Shown: in pieces, positions 1-6,547 of the stretch
Layout of the letters: the number at the start of each line of letters is the position of its first letter
Numbering within the stretch: position 1 is the first letter of the stretch
Source: Caldilinea sp.
GTDB lineage: Bacteria; Chloroflexota; Anaerolineae; Caldilineales; Caldilineaceae
Assembly: GCA_026389955.1 (NCBI GenBank)
Contig: JAPLGY010000423.1
Coordinates: forward strand, 1 to 7,382
Reading direction: 5' to 3'
Length of the DNA stretch: 7,382 nt
Notes under the pieces: generated by a model
Told to the model about the DNA's origin: nothing
The model's database searches: none
Seen by the model: the letters and a program-made list of their open reading frames with translations, nothing else
Program-made: the position numbers and the translations under genes

Positions 1-158
1 CGCTGCTGATCGGCGTCGTGGCCGATCTGATCGGGGCGAACCGCAAGATGATGGAAGAGGTGCTGGTGCGGCTGCGCTCGTTAGAAGCCAATCGGGAGCT
101 GTCAGGTCAGTCGCCCGAGACGGCCGTCCCTAACCGACAGGGCAGCCACCATGCCTGA
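1..158 (+). CDS. C-terminal end of a GT2 family glycosyltransferase (polyprenyl-phosphate sugar transferase type), partial
   Basis: The left edge of the window cuts this gene; only the last 51 codons (frame beginning at base 3, TGA at 156-158) remain. The visible peptide starts with a short hydrophobic end ([16 protein letters not shown]), followed by a charged amphipathic stretch ([15 protein letters not shown]) and a hydrophilic tail. A final membrane helix followed by 'ADLI.ANR..LE..L.RLR.LE' is what I know from the C-terminus of GT2 enzymes related to dolichol/undecaprenyl-phosphate mannosyl or glucosyl transferases, which use a nucleotide sugar and a lipid phosphate at the cytoplasmic membrane face. 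The catalytic domain is outside the window, so the substrate cannot be judged. The gene overlaps the next start codon by 8 bases and fits the polysaccharide cluster downstream. The family call rests on the tail alone and is moderate; the existence of the coding frame is well supported by its tight join to the next gene. Confidence 0.6.
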   Translation, partial: LLIGVVADLIGANRKMMEEVLVRLRSLEANRELSGQSPETAVPNRQGSHHA

Positions 159-1428
159 TCGCCGCTCCGATCCGCCACTCAAAATCTGCTTTCTGACCTC
201 CAGCTACCCCTTCACCGCACAGGACGGCGCCGCGCGCTTTATCCATGCCATGGCTCAGTCTCTGGCCGCACAAGGCCATCAGGTCGACGTGGTGCTTCCC
301 TACCACCCGCAGCTGCAGCGCTGGCCGCAAGATGTCCGCCTGGTGCCTTTCCGGTATATCTGGCCGGACCGCCTGGCGATCATGGGCTATGCCCAGGCCA
401 CGCACAGCGACAAACAGCTGCGCACGCTGGCCTACGCGCTGGCCCCTGGTTTTGCAGCCAGCGCAGCCTGCACCCTGCTGCACCTGCACCGGCAGGTTCG
501 CTACGACATTCTGCACGGCCACTGGGTTGTCCCCAACGGGGTGGTGGCCGCCTGGGTTGCCCGCCGCCTGCGGCGCCCCCTGGTGATCAGCCTGCATGGC
601 TCTGATATCTTCTTTGCGTTGCGACAAGGGTTCCTGCGTCGTGCTGCTGAATCCGTTCTGGCCCAGGCCAGCGCGGTGACCGCCTGCAGCCCCAGCCTGC
701 GCGACGGAGCGCTGGCCTTGCGGGCAGCCCCGGACAAGGTTCATTTGCTCCCCTATGGGGTCGACACCCATTTTTTTGCCGCCAGCGATCTGAAACGTTC
801 GCAGGCACGCCAGGATCTGGGCATCGCACCCCACCAGATCGTCCTGGCCTTTACCGGCCGCCTGGTCGAAAAAAAAGGGGTCGACTACTTGATCCGTGCG
901 CTGCCGGCAGTCAAACAACAGATCCCCCACGTCGTCTGTCTGATCGGCGGCGCAGGCCCGGAACAGCCGACACTCGTTCAGCTGGCCAATGCTTGTGGGG
1001 TAGCCGATTGTGTGCGCTTTCTCGGCGCGCTGAGCTGGGCCGGCGTGGCCAGCCTGCTTCATGCAGCCGACATCTTCGTGGCGCCTTCTGTCCACGACAG
1101 CGCCGGCAACGCCGACGGGCTGCCCAACACAGTGCTGGAGGCGATGGCGGCTGGCTGTCCCATCGTGGCCACCTCCCTGCCCGGCATCCAGCTGGCCATC
1201 GCCCAGGAGGGCCACGATGGGCTTTTGGTCCCCGAGCAAGATGTAGAGGCGCTTGCCGCAGCCCTGATCCGGCTCGGCCATGCCCCTGCCCTGCGCAGCA
1301 GGCTGGGAGCGCAGGCCTGCCAACGGGCTGCGCAGGCCTTCAGCTGGGCCCAGGTTGCCGACCGGCTGACACAGTTCTACCGGGCTGCGCTCTCCCCCAA
1401 AGCGGGCGAAAGGAGCTCCGCTCCTTGA
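151..1428 (+). CDS. GT4 family glycosyltransferase (GT-B fold), first of three
   Basis: Predicted protein of 425 residues, the usual length of GT4 retaining glycosyltransferases, which move a sugar from a nucleotide donor to a lipid-linked or growing glycan at the cytoplasmic side of the membrane. The N-terminal acceptor domain (about 10-200) opens with a beta strand and loop ([20 protein letters not shown], 11-30) and carries HGHWVVPNG (122-130) and LHGSD (148-152). The C-terminal donor domain (about 228-410) has [10 protein letters not shown] (234-243, donor-phosphate residues R237 and K242) and [15 protein letters not shown] (321-335). The family EX7E pair is present as D322 and E330, so the first Glu is replaced by Asp. 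There is no signal peptide or membrane helix. ATG 151 is chosen because it puts the first strand at the normal distance from the start; a weak AGGG lies at 139-142. It overlaps the preceding gene by 8 bases and shares one base with the next start (TGATG). Sugar specificity cannot be read from the sequence. It is more distant from the other two GT4 proteins here than they are from each other. Confidence 0.9.
   Translation: MPDRRSDPPLKICFLTSSYPFTAQDGAARFIHAMAQSLAAQGHQVDVVLPYHPQLQRWPQDVRLVPFRYIWPDRLAIMGYAQATHSDKQLRTLAYALAPGFAASAACTLLHLHRQVRYDILHGHWVVPNGVVAAWVARRLRRPLVISLHGSDIFFALRQGFLRRAAESVLAQASAVTACSPSLRDGALALRAAPDKVHLLPYGVDTHFFAASDLKRSQARQDLGIAPHQIVLAFTGRLVEKKGVDYLIRALPAVKQQIPHVVCLIGGAGPEQPTLVQLANACGVADCVRFLGALSWAGVASLLHAADIFVAPSVHDSAGNADGLPNTVLEAMAAGCPIVATSLPGIQLAIAQEGHDGLLVPEQDVEALAAALIRLGHAPALRSRLGAQACQRAAQAFSWAQVADRLTQFYRAALSPKAGERSSAP
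1410..1426 (+). promoter_or_regulatory. Hairpin enclosing the Shine-Dalgarno of the second GT4 gene
   Basis: The bases AAGGAGC (1410-1416) and GCTCCTT (1420-1426) are a perfect 7-bp inverted repeat with a 3-base TCC loop. The 5' arm contains the Shine-Dalgarno (AGGAG, 1411-1415) for the ATG at 1428, and the 3' arm ends at the first base of the stop codon of the upstream gene. In the transcript the ribosome-binding site would be paired until ribosomes finishing the upstream gene melt it, a known way to couple translation of adjacent genes. The repeat itself is seen; the coupling role is inferred. Confidence 0.5.
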
Positions 1429-2606
1429 TGAACAGACCGCTTCACGTGCTGGAGTTGACAGCAGGGGTTGCGATCGGCGATCCGCTGGGCGGCGCTGCCC
1501 GTTTTGTTGTGGAGCTGACCCGGGCCTTTGACCGGGAGAAGGTGGTGGCCCATCTGGCCTCGATCTGGTCCTATCAGAACGCTGCCGAAGCCCACTGGCA
1601 GACACTGCTGCGGGCGGAGGGGATTTCACACAGCTTTGCAGCACGCTGGGAGCCCACAGCGCCGCTGTCGAGCTGCGTTCGGGGGCTGCGTGGGCTGTGG
1701 CGGTCGCTGCCTTTTCGCCCGGAGATCATCCACAGCCACGGCGAGTTTACCGACATTGCAGCCATTCTTCTCAAGCGCCATCTGGGGGCACACCATCTGG
1801 TTCGCACACGCCACAGCATTGTGGAATGGCCCAAACGACCTGCGCTGGGCCGACTGTTCGGCCACTGGCTCCATCCTTTTTTTTTCGACGCCGAGGTCGC
1901 CGTTTCAAAGCAGGCCAGCACTGCGCTGGAGCAGCGTTGGCTGGCCCGCCGCCTGCACCGCCGTTCAGAGACCTTTTACAACGCAATCGACTTCACACGC
2001 TTTACCGCCAACCAAGACGTTCGTCAGGCCCTGTGCAAGCGGTTGGGTCTGCCCGCGACGGCTCGCATCCTGGGCACAGTCGGAACCTTGGTCAAGTTGA
2101 AGGGCTACGACACGCTGCTCTTGGCCCTGGCCGAGCTGGTGCCCAACCACCCCGATCTGCACCTGGTGCTGGTGGGGGATGGGCCCGAACGCTCGTGGCT
2201 GGCAGCGTTGTGTGCACAGCTCGGGCTGCAGCCACACGTCCATTTTCTAGGCACCCAGACCTCGATTGAACAGATCCTCCCTGGCTTTGACCTGTTTGTC
2301 TCCAGTTCGCTGGTCGAAGGGCTGCCCACCGTCCTGTTGGAAAGCATTGCCGCCGGTGTCCCGATCGTCGCCACCGACATCGCGGGCACCAACGAGATTC
2401 TCCAACACGGGGTCACCGGCCGGCTGGTTCCCGCACAAAATCCACAGGCGCTGGCAGCAGCGATCGCGCAGGTCTGGGCAGCCCCTGCCGAAACCCAGGC
2501 CATGGCCCAGCGCGCTGCAGTCTCTGCACGCGAACGTTTTGCGATCACACAGAGTGCAGCCCAGTACACCCGGTTGTTCCAACACCTCAACCCACCCGAC
2601 CGATGA
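1428..2606 (+). CDS. GT4 family glycosyltransferase, paralogue of the gene at 3901-5088
   Basis: Predicted protein of 392 residues with a two-domain GT-B layout. The acceptor domain starts with LHVLELTAGVAIGDPLGGAA (5-24) and holds HSHGEFTDIA (102-111) and VRTRHSIVEWPKRPALGR (125-142). The donor domain (about 212-385) holds LVLVGDGPE (246-254) and [19 protein letters not shown] (288-306) with the EX7E pair E297 and E305. The usual Gly-Arg of the donor-phosphate loop reads GTLVKLKG (219-226): Thr220 replaces Arg, while K225 is kept. The protein is collinear with the product of 3901-5088, the EX7E and VGDG motifs falling at identical residue numbers. The frame stays open far upstream of 1428, but ATG 1428 is chosen because the GT4 fold begins there, AGGAG sits 12 bases upstream and TGATG links it to the previous stop. 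A run of nine T (1877-1885) lies within the codons for PFFFD (150-154). It overlaps the next gene by 4 bases (ATGA). It likely acts at the cytoplasmic membrane face in glycan assembly; donor and acceptor are unknown. Confidence 0.9.
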   Translation: MNRPLHVLELTAGVAIGDPLGGAARFVVELTRAFDREKVVAHLASIWSYQNAAEAHWQTLLRAEGISHSFAARWEPTAPLSSCVRGLRGLWRSLPFRPEIIHSHGEFTDIAAILLKRHLGAHHLVRTRHSIVEWPKRPALGRLFGHWLHPFFFDAEVAVSKQASTALEQRWLARRLHRRSETFYNAIDFTRFTANQDVRQALCKRLGLPATARILGTVGTLVKLKGYDTLLLALAELVPNHPDLHLVLVGDGPERSWLAALCAQLGLQPHVHFLGTQTSIEQILPGFDLFVSSSLVEGLPTVLLESIAAGVPIVATDIAGTNEILQHGVTGRLVPAQNPQALAAAIAQVWAAPAETQAMAQRAAVSARERFAITQSAAQYTRLFQHLNPPDR

Positions 2607-3904
2607 AAATTTTAATCACCAACGTCCATTCTGTTCGCAACTCGGGCGACGCAGTGTTGCTCCAAGTCACCTTGCAAGAGATCGCCGGTCAGTTCCCCGG
2701 AGCCACGATGACGATTGCGCTCAACGACCCGGGCCACCCTGCACCGCTGGCGGGTGAAAACGCTGTGCCCTCTTTTGTGCACTGGTTCAAATCGAACGAC
2801 GGCGAACGCGGCGCCTGGCGCTGGCCGAAGCTTCTGATCGCCCCATTGTTGCTGGGCTGGGCGCTGCTGGTCGCCCTGGTCTACCGAGCCACTGGCCGGT
2901 CTCTCGCAGGGTTGACCCCCAGCCCGACACAGAGGCGTCTGCTGCAGGGCTACCTCGACGCCGATCTGGTGGTCAGCTGCCCGGGCAATTTTTTCTTGAG
3001 CGGTTCGGGGGTCGGTCTCCCCCTTTTTCTCGCCCTGTTTTCGTTTGGCTACGGCTGGCTGGCCGGCAAACCGCTCTATATGATGCAGCAGACGGTAGGC
3101 CCGTTCCGGCGCCGCTGGGAACGGCTGGCTGTGCGCTGGCTCTTTCAACGTGTGCGCGTCCTTGCGCTGCGCGACGAGCCCTCGCGCCAGGCGCTGCGGC
3201 AGGCCGGGCTGGATATCTCGCGTGTGCAGGTGCTGCCCGACGCCGCCTTTCTGTACCGCGGTGCCGGCAGCCCGCAGCGCTTGTTCGAGGCACTTCAGCC
3301 GCTGTCAGCCCCCCAACGCCCCTGGATCGGGCTGACCGCCATCGACTTTGGGCTCCAAAATCGGCTGTTCCACGGCCAGGCAGCTTACGAAGAGGCCCTT
3401 GTGGCTGCGCTGATCTCGTTCACACGCCGCCATGGCGGCAGCGTGGTGCTCTTCCCACAGGTTTGTGGCCCCAGCCAGGCCGAAGATGACCGCCTGCCCA
3501 GCCGACGGATTGCCGGCCGCCTGCAAAGCGCCGGGGTCGCAGCACTGGCCATCGAAACCCCCTGGAGCCCCGACGATCTGCAGTGTGCGTACGGCCAGAT
3601 GGATCTCTTCGCCGGCACCCGCCTGCACTCCAATATCTTTGCGCTGACCGCCGGGACTCCTGTCGTGGCGATCGCCTACTATTACAAGACCTACGGCGTC
3701 ATGCAGACGGTCGGTCTCTCAGAATGGGTGCTGGACATCCGTACCCTTCAGGCAGCTGAGTTCGAGCAGCGGCTGGAAACGCTCTGGCAGCAGCGGGCAG
3801 CGGTGCGCAGCCATCTGCAGCAGACGTTGCCGCAGATCCAGCAGCAGGCGCGCCGCGCCGCCCAACTGATCCGGGCAGACTTCACGGAATGGAGCCAGCC
3901 ATGA
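2603..3904 (+). CDS. Polysaccharide pyruvyl transferase family protein
   Basis: Predicted protein of 433 residues. The family (PF04230) includes enzymes that transfer the enolpyruvyl group of phosphoenolpyruvate to make pyruvate ketals on exopolysaccharide or cell-wall sugars, and many members of unproven function. Support: the N-terminal strand and loop [20 protein letters not shown] (1-20), CPGNFFLSG (126-134), QTVGPFRR (163-170), [10 protein letters not shown] (189-198), PDAAF (212-216), [20 protein letters not shown] (337-356) and a tyrosine- and lysine-containing segment around 359-372, all in family order. An uncommonly hydrophobic stretch (77-94, [18 protein letters not shown]) may touch or cross the membrane. 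The C-terminus (390-425) is Gln/Arg/Ala-rich and probably a long amphipathic helix. The start at 2603 overlaps the previous stop as ATGA and has no Shine-Dalgarno, but is followed by A/T-rich codons (AAA ATT TTA ATC), as expected for a coupled, unstructured start. Between two related GT4 genes it probably decorates the same glycan; pyruvylation itself is inferred from the family. Confidence 0.85.
   Translation: MKILITNVHSVRNSGDAVLLQVTLQEIAGQFPGATMTIALNDPGHPAPLAGENAVPSFVHWFKSNDGERGAWRWPKLLIAPLLLGWALLVALVYRATGRSLAGLTPSPTQRRLLQGYLDADLVVSCPGNFFLSGSGVGLPLFLALFSFGYGWLAGKPLYMMQQTVGPFRRRWERLAVRWLFQRVRVLALRDEPSRQALRQAGLDISRVQVLPDAAFLYRGAGSPQRLFEALQPLSAPQRPWIGLTAIDFGLQNRLFHGQAAYEEALVAALISFTRRHGGSVVLFPQVCGPSQAEDDRLPSRRIAGRLQSAGVAALAIETPWSPDDLQCAYGQMDLFAGTRLHSNIFALTAGTPVVAIAYYYKTYGVMQTVGLSEWVLDIRTLQAAEFEQRLETLWQQRAAVRSHLQQTLPQIQQQARRAAQLIRADFTEWSQP
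3891..3894 (+). promoter_or_regulatory. Shine-Dalgarno GGAG for the third GT4 gene
   Basis: GGAG lies 6 bases before the ATG at 3901 and decides between two in-frame starts. The alternative ATG at 3889 overlaps this site and has only a weak CGGA upstream. The ATG at 3901 also forms the ATGA overlap with the previous stop, as at two other junctions in the operon. Confidence 0.55.
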
Positions 3905-5088
3905 GACGTCTGCGCGTCGTCCAGATCCTCAACGGGCTGGCGATCAACACCCGGATGGGAGGGGCGGAACGCTTTGGGGTCGAGTTGGCACGCCACCTGG
4001 ACCCCGACCAGATCGAAGCGATCGTCGTCGGCCTCTGGGAGTGGGACGCGGCGGCCGAGCAGCGCTGGCGGCGTCAACTGGCGGACGAAGGAATCACAAC
4101 CGTCGTCGGCGTGCCCAAAGACGACCGCCGCCCGCTCGCCAATTTCGTGCAGTCGCTGGCCCACATCCGCAGCCAGTTTACTGCGCCCGTCGATATCCTC
4201 CACAGCCAGTGTGATTTCGGCGATGTGGCCGGGCTCTGGCTGCGCCCTGCATTGGGGGCACGCGTCCTGCTGCGCACCGCGCACAACGAACTGGAATGGG
4301 CCCGGCGCCCGCTGCGCCGCTGGATCCTGGTCGATGGGCTCTACCCGTTTGTCTATGACCGCGAGCTGGGGGTCTCACAGCGGGCCGTGGATGTGCTCGA
4401 CCGCCGCCCGCTGGCCCGGCTGCTGCACAAACGTGCGGTCGTCCTGCACAATGCCGTCGACACAACACGCTTTGCCCCGCTGACGCCCGCAGCGGTCGCC
4501 GCCGGCCGCCGCGCGCTGGGCATCGACCCGCAGGCCCCCGTGATCGGCTCAATTGGCCGGTTGACCCCACAAAAGGGCTATCGCGATTTTTTACAGGCAG
4601 CCGCGCAGGTGGCTGCGCGGCATCCCCAGGCCCGTTTTCTGCTCGTCGGCGACGGTGAAGAGAGTACAGCGCTGCGGCAGTCTGCAGCCGAGCTGCGGCT
4701 GGCCGACCGGGTGGTGTTCACCGGGGCACGCGCAGATGTGGAGCAGCTGCTGCCCCTCATGGATCTGTTTGTCTCTTCCTCGCTCTGGGAGGGGTTGCCC
4801 ACCGTCATTTTGGAAGCCATGCTGGCAGGCGTGCCTGTGGTCGCCACACGGGTGGCCGGCACCGTCGAGCTGATCGAAGAGCTGACCACAGGCCGCCTGG
4901 TGCCGCCGTCCGACCCTGTCGAGCTGAGCCGGGTCATCTGCCAGCTGTTGGACTCTCCGCCCCAGGCGCAGGAGATGGCCCAGAACGCCCAGCGCTTTGT
5001 GCGGACCCACTTCGACATTGCGGCGGTGGCTCGGCGGCAGGCACAGATGTATAGGCGGGCTAAAGAGGAAGTGAGAAAGACTGAATGA
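3901..5088 (+). CDS. GT4 family glycosyltransferase, paralogue of the gene at 1428-2606
   Basis: Predicted protein of 395 residues with all hallmarks of an active GT4 enzyme. The acceptor domain contains [20 protein letters not shown] (4-23), whose glycine-rich MGGAE loop is typical, then [13 protein letters not shown] (99-111) and [17 protein letters not shown] (124-140). The donor domain carries [12 protein letters not shown] (215-226; R220 and K225 for donor phosphates), LLVGDGEES (247-255), [17 protein letters not shown] (278-294) and [15 protein letters not shown] (296-310) with E297 and E305. It has no signal peptide or membrane segment. Compared with its paralogue it keeps the donor-loop Arg and has the Trp before EGLPT. 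A start at 3889 would add four residues; 3901 is preferred for its GGAG at 3891-3894 and the ATGA overlap. The end overlaps the next ATG by 4 bases. The protein probably adds one sugar to the same lipid-linked glycan; which sugar is not visible. Confidence 0.92.
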   Translation: MRRLRVVQILNGLAINTRMGGAERFGVELARHLDPDQIEAIVVGLWEWDAAAEQRWRRQLADEGITTVVGVPKDDRRPLANFVQSLAHIRSQFTAPVDILHSQCDFGDVAGLWLRPALGARVLLRTAHNELEWARRPLRRWILVDGLYPFVYDRELGVSQRAVDVLDRRPLARLLHKRAVVLHNAVDTTRFAPLTPAAVAAGRRALGIDPQAPVIGSIGRLTPQKGYRDFLQAAAQVAARHPQARFLLVGDGEESTALRQSAAELRLADRVVFTGARADVEQLLPLMDLFVSSSLWEGLPTVILEAMLAGVPVVATRVAGTVELIEELTTGRLVPPSDPVELSRVICQLLDSPPQAQEMAQNAQRFVRTHFDIAAVARRQAQMYRRAKEEVRKTE

Positions 5089-6545
5089 AACCCGTCAATA
5101 TTTTATTGGTCGTGTTGGACGCCACCAGGGTGGACGCCTGTTCCTGCTACAACCCCGGCCAGCCCCGCACCCCTGCTTTGGACGAACTGGCCGACAGCGG
5201 GCTGCGCTTCGAGCGTGCGTTTGCCAGCGCCCCTTGGACGCTGCCCGCCCTTTCTTCGATCTTGACCGGCCTTTATCCGACGCAGACCGACGTCGAGAGC
5301 CGCCGGGTTTTGGCCCCGGCGCACCGCACCCTGGCCACCCGCCTCAAAGAACGGGGCTACACAACCTTTGCAATCAGCAAAAACAGCTGGTTCAGCACCG
5401 AGTTTGGCCTGCCCCAGGGCTTCGACACCTTTCACAAGCTGTGGCAGATCTTCCAGACTGAAACCGACCTGACCGAGGTCAATCTAGCCCAGGCCTACCC
5501 CGGGCAGAACCTGCTGGTCAGCGCCGCTCGGGGCGCGCTGCGCGGCAATCTCTTCAAAAACGCAGCCAACCTGGTCAGCCGCCGAATCCGAGGGCTCAAC
5601 GACAGCGACTACGGGGCCCAGCGCACCCTGCGCCCTGTCCAGCAGTGGATCTCGGCACAAACTGGCCCCTGGTTTGCCTTGGTTCACTACCTGGAAGCCC
5701 ACCTGGAATACAAACCACCGGTCGAATGGGCGCGCCGCTACACCGACAACTGGCCGCTGGCTCAGAAATTGCTGGCCGCAGACCAGCTCCGGCTCTGTTA
5801 CCGACATATTACCGGGGCAGAGCGACTGACAGCCGACGAACTGCACACCTGGCGCCAGCTCTATGCAGCCGAGGTCGCCTACCAGGATGCCGCTATGGGT
5901 CAGCTGCTCCACTGGCTGCAACAGAGCGGGCGAGCAGACAACACCCTGGTCATCGCAGTCGCCGATCATGGAGAAAGCCAGGGCGAACAGGGCTTGCTCA
6001 GCCATCTGTACAGCCTGCACGACCCGTTGATCCACGTGCCTCTGATCCTGCGCGGACCGGGTGTGCCGCGCGGCCGGTCGACCCGGCATCTCGTCCAAAG
6101 CCAGGACATTTTCGGCACCGTACTCGCTGCGGCCGGCATGCCGCTGCCGGCCGGGGCACGCAACCTGCTCGACGACAGCAGCAGTCGCAGCTACGTTGTG
6201 GCGGAGTACGCCCAGCCACGCATGCCCCGCCAGGAGCTGCTGGACCGTTTCCAGCTGAGCCCCAGCCACTTCACCCCATTTCTGCGCAACCTGACCGCCG
6301 TGCGCACCCAAGAGCACAAACTGGTCACCAGCGCCGATGGCACGCTGGCCCTGTACGACCTGATCCAGGATCCCGAAGAACAGATCGACCGATCCTTGGA
6401 ACAGCCCGCACTCCTGGCGACGCTGCAAGGCAAACTGGCCGAGTGGCGGGCCAGCGTTGGGCTGGCGCTTCCCCCAGCCGCAGCGGCACCTGCCATTGCG
6501 CCAGAGGTCGCTGCCCGCCTCAAAGCACTCGGCTACCTGGACTGA
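5085..6545 (+). CDS. Sulfatase/alkaline phosphatase superfamily protein with Thr nucleophile
   Basis: Predicted protein of 486 residues of the sulfatase-like family (PF00884 type). It opens with [18 protein letters not shown] (5-22), giving metal ligand D12, followed by [20 protein letters not shown] (47-66). In sulfatases this segment reads C/S-x-P-x-R...LTG, where Cys or Ser becomes formylglycine; here T52 is in that place and L56 replaces the Arg, as in Thr-nucleophile relatives such as phosphoethanolamine and lipoteichoic-acid transferases and some phosphatases. Other family segments are [13 protein letters not shown] (200-212), [12 protein letters not shown] (292-303; metal ligands D294, H295), [20 protein letters not shown] (306-325) and the C-terminal LKALGYLD (479-486), so the domain is complete. 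A sulfuric-ester hydrolase acting through formylglycine is therefore unlikely; a phosphate or phosphodiester reaction is more plausible. No signal peptide or membrane helix precedes the catalytic core, so the protein should be cytoplasmic. ATG 5085 overlaps the previous stop as ATGA, and only a distant GAGG (5065-5068) precedes it. Its substrate is unknown; context suggests a glycan precursor. Confidence 0.88.
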   Translation: MKPVNILLVVLDATRVDACSCYNPGQPRTPALDELADSGLRFERAFASAPWTLPALSSILTGLYPTQTDVESRRVLAPAHRTLATRLKERGYTTFAISKNSWFSTEFGLPQGFDTFHKLWQIFQTETDLTEVNLAQAYPGQNLLVSAARGALRGNLFKNAANLVSRRIRGLNDSDYGAQRTLRPVQQWISAQTGPWFALVHYLEAHLEYKPPVEWARRYTDNWPLAQKLLAADQLRLCYRHITGAERLTADELHTWRQLYAAEVAYQDAAMGQLLHWLQQSGRADNTLVIAVADHGESQGEQGLLSHLYSLHDPLIHVPLILRGPGVPRGRSTRHLVQSQDIFGTVLAAAGMPLPAGARNLLDDSSSRSYVVAEYAQPRMPRQELLDRFQLSPSHFTPFLRNLTAVRTQEHKLVTSADGTLALYDLIQDPEEQIDRSLEQPALLATLQGKLAEWRASVGLALPPAAAAPAIAPEVAARLKALGYLD

Positions 6546-6547
6546 TT

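Noticed and set aside
1410..1426. The hairpin read as a rho-independent terminator
   Set aside because: No T tract follows it, it overlaps the stop of one gene and the ribosome-binding site of the next, and the operon continues without a break.
993..1427. A longer version of the second GT4 starting from TTG at 993
   Set aside because: The extra 145 residues are the out-of-frame reading of the first GT4's donor domain. The fold begins at ATG 1428, which has AGGAG upstream.
130..1644. A 504-residue open frame on the minus strand opposite the first GT4 gene
   Set aside because: It lies entirely antisense to a gene with clear GT4 motifs, has low-complexity Gly/Arg/Gln/Ala-rich composition and shows no recognisable domain. 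It is explained by the G/C-biased codons of the plus-strand gene.
3889..3900. An earlier ATG for the third GT4
   Set aside because: It would add only MEPA, has a poorer ribosome-binding site, and the ATG at 3901 matches the ATGA junction pattern of the operon.
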